From NCBI GenBank assembly GCA_934215545.1, contig CAKQAD010000002.1, forward strand, positions 29,868 through 93,867: DNA of 64,000 bases. The letters run 5' to 3'. Of this stretch, positions 60,236 through 64,000 are shown piece after piece. Within the stretch, counting starts at the first letter, position 1, and every line of letters begins with the position of its first letter. The notes beneath the pieces were generated by a model. That model did not search any database, was not told the origin of the DNA, and was given only the letters and a program-made list of their open reading frames with translations. Both the position numbers and the translations under genes were made by a program. The stretch comes from an uncultured Prevotella sp. (GTDB taxonomy: Bacteria; Bacteroidota; Bacteroidia; Bacteroidales; Bacteroidaceae).

Positions 60236-60243
60236 CAAAAATA
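60236..60243 (-). promoter_or_regulatory. Possible -7 box of pyrK-pyrD
   Basis: TATTTTTG on the minus strand, 86 bases before the pyrK ATG. Confidence 0.4.
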
Positions 60244-60307
60244 GTATTTTTTGAGCAATAAAAGGCAATACCCCGTAAAAATGTTACACTCTCTCATTAT
60301 TATATTG

Positions 60308-60315
60308 TAACTTTG
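60308..60315 (+). promoter_or_regulatory. Possible -7 box of the C_GCAxxG/agu operon
   Basis: TAACTTTG, 113 bases before the ATG at 60428. Confidence 0.4.
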
Positions 60316-60427
60316 TGCCAAGAATATATATTAGCTAGCATTCCCTGGCAGTGTTGCATGCTGGTATATATCCACGAAAAGCCATAAACAAAATAATAAA
60401 ACGAGACAAGTGATAGATAATAAAACT

Positions 60428-60898
60428 ATGGAAAGCCGCATTCAGCTGGCGGTAGACAATTTTATGCAGGGCTACGGCTGTTGTCAAGCTGTATTGTCGG
60501 CTTTTGCCGACCTTTATGGACTTGACGACATCATGGCAAAGCGTCTTGCTGCAGGTTTTGGTGGTGGAGTGGGGCGCATGCGCATGATGTGTGGTGCTGT
60601 GTCGGGCATGGTGTTACTTGCTGGGTTGGATTGTGGGCAAACTGATGGCGACGATCGTGATGGCAAGTCGGCATGTTATAAGGTGGTGCAGCAGCTACTT
60701 GAAGAGTCACGCCGTCAGAATGGCTCGCTCATCTGCGCCGAGCTGCTTGGTATCAAAGGCTATGACAAAGCACACACATCCTATGTGGCATCGCCACGTA
60801 CAGCCGAATATTACGCCCATCGTCCTTGCGCTGCAAAGGTAGAGTGTGCGGCACGCATATTTGCAGAATATTTAATTAATAAAACTCGTAATATATGA
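60428..60898 (+). CDS. C_GCAxxG_C_C-family probable redox protein, 156 aa
   Basis: Family named for its conserved cysteine pattern: GYGCCQAVLSAF (about 17-28), FGGGVGRMRMMCGAVSGMVLL with Cys near 56 (the G-CGA-xxG part), LDCGQ near 70 and further Cys near 100-146. Members are small, cytoplasmic and believed redox-active, but no reaction is established. I take the ATG at 60428; a GTG at 60410 in the same frame adds six residues. It overlaps aguA as ATGA, so the two are coupled. Confidence 0.85.
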   Translation: MESRIQLAVDNFMQGYGCCQAVLSAFADLYGLDDIMAKRLAAGFGGGVGRMRMMCGAVSGMVLLAGLDCGQTDGDDRDGKSACYKVVQQLLEESRRQNGSLICAELLGIKGYDKAHTSYVASPRTAEYYAHRPCAAKVECAARIFAEYLINKTRNI

Positions 60899-61938
60899 CT
60901 TATTACCTCCCCGCCGAATGGCATCCTCAGGCATGTGTGCAACTCACATGGCCGCATGCTGATACCGACTGGCAGCCCTATCTTGCCGACATCACCGACA
61001 CCTTTGTTCAGATAGCCAAGGCGGTGACCAACTACCAGCCACTATTGGTTGTGGCCAAGTATCCAGAAGAAGCGAGAGAGCAACTTGCCACCAGCTTGAC
61101 CGACAGCGAGTTACAACGTGTGAACATTGTCCAGTGCGACAACGACGATACTTGGGCACGCGACCATGCCTTCATAACACTCATCAGCGACACTCCAAAT
61201 GCCCCTTGTCGCCTGCTCGACTTCCGTTTTAATGGCTGGGGAGAGAAGTTTGCTGCCAATAAAGATAATGCCATCAATCACACCCTATATCTCAGTGGGG
61301 CGGTGAGAGGCACCTATGTCGACAATAACGACTTCGTGCTCGAGGGAGGTTCTATAGAGAGCGATGGCTGTGGCACCCTGCTCACAACAAGCCAGTGCCT
61401 CATGGCACCACAACGCAATCAGCCACTCATGCAGCAGCAGATAGAGCAGCAGCTCAAGCAACGCCTCAGAGCCACTAAGATAGTATGGCTTGACCATGGC
61501 GAGCTCATTGGCGACGACACCGACGGCCACATCGACACCATTGTGCGTATTTGTCCCAACAATACACTGCTATATGTAGGTTGCGACGACACTGCCGACC
61601 CACAATACACCTCGTTCAAAGCTCTTGAACAGCAGCTCGCCACCATCAGCAATGCCCATGGCGAAGCATTCCGCCTGTTGCGCTTGCCCATGCCCGCCGC
61701 AATCTACGACGATGGCGAGCGTCTGCCAGCCACATATGCCAACTTCCTTATAATAAATGGCGCCGTAATCGTGCCCACCTACAATCAGCCACACACCGAT
61801 GCCCTTGCATTGAGCCAGGTGGCAGAAGCATTCCCTGGTTACGACATTATTGGCATCGACTCGCGCACCATAATAAGGCAGCACGGCTCCATACACTGCT
61901 TAACAATGCAATACCCCATAGAGAGCACCATTAGATAG
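60895..61938 (+). CDS. aguA: Agmatine deiminase, 347 aa
   Basis: Converts agmatine to N-carbamoylputrescine. Family markers: the start PAEWHPQACVQLTWPHADTDW (in parts, about 5-25), DNDDTWARDHAFI (about 82-94), FVLEGGSIESDGCGTLLTT (about 146-164), HGELIGDDTDGHID (about 201-214), and the nucleophile Cys335 in HGSIHCLTMQYP. Active-site residues are intact and length is normal. It is followed by comF (2 bases) and aguB, together giving putrescine from agmatine. Confidence 0.95.
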   Translation: MTYYLPAEWHPQACVQLTWPHADTDWQPYLADITDTFVQIAKAVTNYQPLLVVAKYPEEAREQLATSLTDSELQRVNIVQCDNDDTWARDHAFITLISDTPNAPCRLLDFRFNGWGEKFAANKDNAINHTLYLSGAVRGTYVDNNDFVLEGGSIESDGCGTLLTTSQCLMAPQRNQPLMQQQIEQQLKQRLRATKIVWLDHGELIGDDTDGHIDTIVRICPNNTLLYVGCDDTADPQYTSFKALEQQLATISNAHGEAFRLLRLPMPAAIYDDGERLPATYANFLIINGAVIVPTYNQPHTDALALSQVAEAFPGYDIIGIDSRTIIRQHGSIHCLTMQYPIESTIR

Positions 61939-61940
61939 CT

Positions 61941-62639
61941 ATGAAGTTCATCGTTCTGCGCTCCATAATCAATCTGCTACTGCCCCGCTATTGCGAATCG
62001 TGCAGCAGCCGCCTTGCCCTAAGCGAGCAGGTGCTATGCTGCCGTTGCATCGCATTGCTGCCACGCACCGCTGATGTTGTCGCACCCTACGACAATTCTA
62101 TGGCACGCATGTTTTGGGCACGCATTCCCGTGGAGCGTTGCGCCGCATTCATGTACTATCAGCCACACACACATTCTGCCAATATCATCTATAGCCTCAA
62201 ATATCGCAATCGCCCCGACATAGGCATAGAGCTTGGGCGCATCATAGCAACCGAATATGCCCAGCATCACTTCTTCGATGGCATCGACATTATCATACCC
62301 CTGCCACTCCACGAGCAAAGGCAGAAGAACCGCGGTTATAACCAAAGCCAGCAACTCTCGTGCGGCATCAGCAGCATCACTGGCATAGTCGTGCGCACCG
62401 ATATTGTGTTGCGCACACGCCATACATCAAGTCAAACCCTCCTCTCTGCCACCAATCGTATCACCAATATGCATGGTGCATTCAGCCTTGTCAATCCTCG
62501 AGACATAGAAGGCAAGCACCTGCTGCTTGTAGACGATGTGTTCACTACAGGAGCCACATTGTTGGAATGCGCCTCGGTATTGGCAGCAGTGGCAGGAGTG
62601 CGCATCAGCGTGCTCACCATTGGGCGAACCATAATGTGA
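61941..62639 (+). CDS. ComF-family phosphoribosyltransferase-like protein, 232 aa
   Basis: N-terminal cysteine pairs for a zinc site, CESCSSRLALSEQVLCCRC (about 14-32), then a type I phosphoribosyltransferase fold with IIIPLPLHEQRQKNRGYNQSQQL (in parts, about 113-135) and the PRPP loop LLLVDDVFTTGATLLECA (about 194-211). ComF is needed for DNA uptake in several species, but many non-competent bacteria also carry it. It sits between aguA and aguB, 2 bases after aguA and 73 bases before aguB. Role here unknown. Confidence 0.88.
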   Translation: MKFIVLRSIINLLLPRYCESCSSRLALSEQVLCCRCIALLPRTADVVAPYDNSMARMFWARIPVERCAAFMYYQPHTHSANIIYSLKYRNRPDIGIELGRIIATEYAQHHFFDGIDIIIPLPLHEQRQKNRGYNQSQQLSCGISSITGIVVRTDIVLRTRHTSSQTLLSATNRITNMHGAFSLVNPRDIEGKHLLLVDDVFTTGATLLECASVLAAVAGVRISVLTIGRTIM

Positions 62640-62712
62640 GAAATGCGCATCATACAATGTTACGTACCACTATCATTTTTTTTAAATTAAAACCCAATAA
62701 ATCAACACACAT

Positions 62713-63603
62713 ATGAAACACCTTAAGATTGGCTATTTGCAACAACACAATGAAGCAAATGCCGACGCCAATATGCAGCGACTTGCTGATGGTATACGCA
62801 GCCTCGCAGCCAGCGGTGCCCAGCTTGTAGTTCTACAAGAACTACACAACACCCCATATTTCTGCCAGACAGAGAATGTTGACTATTTCGATTTGGCAGA
62901 ACCCATTCCAGGCCCCTCAACCCACTATTTTGGTGCAGTGGCACGAGAGTGTGGCGTAGTGATAGTAGCCTCACTATTCGAGCGTCGTGCCCCCGGGCTC
63001 TATCATAACACCGCTGTGGTGATAGAGCGTGATGGCTCTATAGCCGGTAAATATCGCAAAATGCATATACCTGACGATCCTGCCTACTATGAGAAATTCT
63101 ATTTCACCCCCGGCGACCTCGGTTTCCGCCCAATCAGCACCAGTGTGGGCAAGCTTGGCGTGCTTGTATGTTGGGATCAGTGGTATCCTGAAGCAGCACG
63201 TCTTATGGCATTGCAAGGCGCCGAAGTGCTAATCTATCCCACAGCCATAGGCTATGCCCTTACCGATAGTCCCGACGAGCAGCAGCGGCAGCGTGAGGCA
63301 TGGACCACCGTGCAGCGTGGTCATGCTGTTGCCAACGGCCTGCCCGTAGTGTCGGTAAACCGTGTGGGCTTCGAGCCCGACCCCAGCCACGCCACAGACG
63401 GCATACAGTTTTGGGGCTCGTCGATGGTAGTAGGGCCGCAGGGTGAGCTGCTACACCGCTCTCCTGCCGATGCCGAAGAGAGTGTGCTAATAGATGTAGA
63501 TTTGGCACATAGTGAAGACGTGCGTCGCTGGTGGCCGTTCTTGCGAGATCGCCGTATCGATGCCTACGACGAAATACTTAAGCGCTATATTGACAAAGAC
63601 TAG
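62713..63603 (+). CDS. aguB: N-carbamoylputrescine amidohydrolase, 296 aa
   Basis: Nitrilase-superfamily enzyme hydrolysing N-carbamoylputrescine to putrescine, CO2 and ammonia. The catalytic triad is intact: Glu43 in VLQELHNTPYF, Lys116 in YRKMHIPDDPAYYEKFYF, Cys153 in VCWDQWYPEAARL. The HIPDDPxYYEKFYFTPGD segment is characteristic of AguB rather than other nitrilases. Length is normal. With aguA it forms the agmatine-to-putrescine route; a speA for making agmatine is not in the window. Terminator at 63629. Confidence 0.95.
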   Translation: MKHLKIGYLQQHNEANADANMQRLADGIRSLAASGAQLVVLQELHNTPYFCQTENVDYFDLAEPIPGPSTHYFGAVARECGVVIVASLFERRAPGLYHNTAVVIERDGSIAGKYRKMHIPDDPAYYEKFYFTPGDLGFRPISTSVGKLGVLVCWDQWYPEAARLMALQGAEVLIYPTAIGYALTDSPDEQQRQREAWTTVQRGHAVANGLPVVSVNRVGFEPDPSHATDGIQFWGSSMVVGPQGELLHRSPADAEESVLIDVDLAHSEDVRRWWPFLRDRRIDAYDEILKRYIDKD

Positions 63604-63628
63604 TAGTATGTAATAGAAGCAAATGGTT

Positions 63629-63679
63629 ACACACGAAATAGCCCACCGGCATAGGTTGCTGGTGGGCTATTTCGTGTGT
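63629..63679 (+). terminator. Terminator of the agu operon
   Basis: A perfect 19-bp stem, ACACACGAAATAGCCCACC (63629-63647) with 63661-63679, 13-nt loop. Confidence 0.85.
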
Positions 63680-64000
63680 TAGATAAGCGAGTGCTAGTGG
63701 CCTCTCAAACTATAGATTCTTTGTCTTATAATTCTGGTATAACACCATTTTGTGTGCACACGTAAGTGTTTATTCTTACTGCCTTTTTTCCCATAATAAT
63801 TAGTTTTTAGCTATTATATTTTTTACAAATTATTGTCTTACCTTAGGAATACTCTATTTGGCGAGTTGAACGAAGATAATGTTGTAAAACCTTGCAAATA
63901 TTACCCCAATTCGGGATAAAATGGCGATTAGTTGCATGTGAAGACAGATACATGAATTCTCTTCCCATGCCATCAGACATGGGCTATATATAAAGAATCG
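63680..64000. other. Gene-free end of the window
   Basis: A/T-rich DNA with no reading frame of useful length on either strand. The only structure is a small hairpin, CCCATG (63964-63969) with CATGGG (63978-63983). It may be the flank of a gene beyond the window. Confidence 0.5.

Noticed and set aside
60410..60427. GTG start for the C_GCAxxG_C_C protein
   Set aside because: Possible, but the ATG at 60428 begins the conserved region closely and is the simpler choice.
63680..64000. Possible small gene or RNA at the right end
   Set aside because: No reading frame of useful length and only one weak hairpin; no family structure recognised.

Overview
The window is chromosomal DNA of a Bacteroidales bacterium and looks most like Prevotella or a close relative. 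The basis is family recognition: a C10 (streptopain-type) protease with BspA-like leucine-rich repeats, a GH92 mannosidase, secreted proteins with type IX-like C-terminal tails, an NADH-dehydrogenase-like operon with fused nuoCD and no nuoEFG, a split LysO exporter, and promoters of the Bacteroidetes form (TTTG, about 19 bp, TAnnTTTG). No phage, plasmid or CRISPR locus is visible. I ran no database search, so gene names rest on motifs, length and context.

Layout. 1-5.4 kb (+): the end of a secreted protein, an acyl-ACP thioesterase and a large C10 protease. 5.7-10.8 kb (-): an MFS transporter, an OmpA-family protein and a GH92 glycosidase. 11.1-16.2 kb (-): one transcription unit, ffh-folD-mini-TPR-four-subunit 2-oxoacid:ferredoxin oxidoreductase. 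16.4-18.9 kb: a divergent glycosyltransferase and polysaccharide flippase. 19.0-19.4 kb: tRNA-Ser(CGA) and a palindromic MITE-like element. 19.6-22.9 kb: nitroreductase, TlpA-like thioredoxin, alpha/beta hydrolase, tRNA-Asp(GTC). 22.9-26.2 kb (-): a packed operon of small beta-barrel protein, recR, membrane protein, glycosyltransferase and acetyltransferase. 26.4-34.6 kb (+): GHL10 glycosidase, recJ, recQ, a WD40-like secreted protein and a nucleoside phosphorylase. 34.7-40.1 kb: a second palindromic element, then dedA, a TPR protein, glnS and a radical SAM gene (-). 40.2-43.9 kb (+): dipeptidyl peptidase IV and a two-gene cassette of a Cys-rich lipoprotein plus a MauE/thioredoxin fusion. 43.9-44.9 kb (-): split lysO. 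45.1-55.3 kb (+): nuoA-B-CD-H-I-J-K-L-M-N. 55.6-60.2 kb: a hypothetical protein (+), then pyrK, pyrD, nth and comEC (-). 60.4-63.6 kb (+): a C_GCAxxG_C_C protein, aguA, comF and aguB.

How the parts fit. The organism probably makes reduced ferredoxin with the 2-oxoacid oxidoreductase. The Nuo complex lacks the NADH-oxidising module and may take electrons from ferredoxin or another carrier. Surface proteins and hydrolases (C10, GH92, GHL10, DPP IV) fit peptide and glycan feeding. aguA and aguB convert agmatine to putrescine. recR, recJ, recQ and nth cover repair; comEC and comF belong to families used in DNA uptake.

The most unusual material is (1) the Cys-rich lipoprotein translationally coupled to a MauE-thioredoxin fusion, (2) two palindromic intergenic elements sharing a TAGC-CC-GCTA hairpin core with a compensatory base change, (3) an 80-nt sequence placed right after the stop codons of both nuoN and pyrD, and (4) a 22-bp-phased A-tract repeat upstream of recJ.
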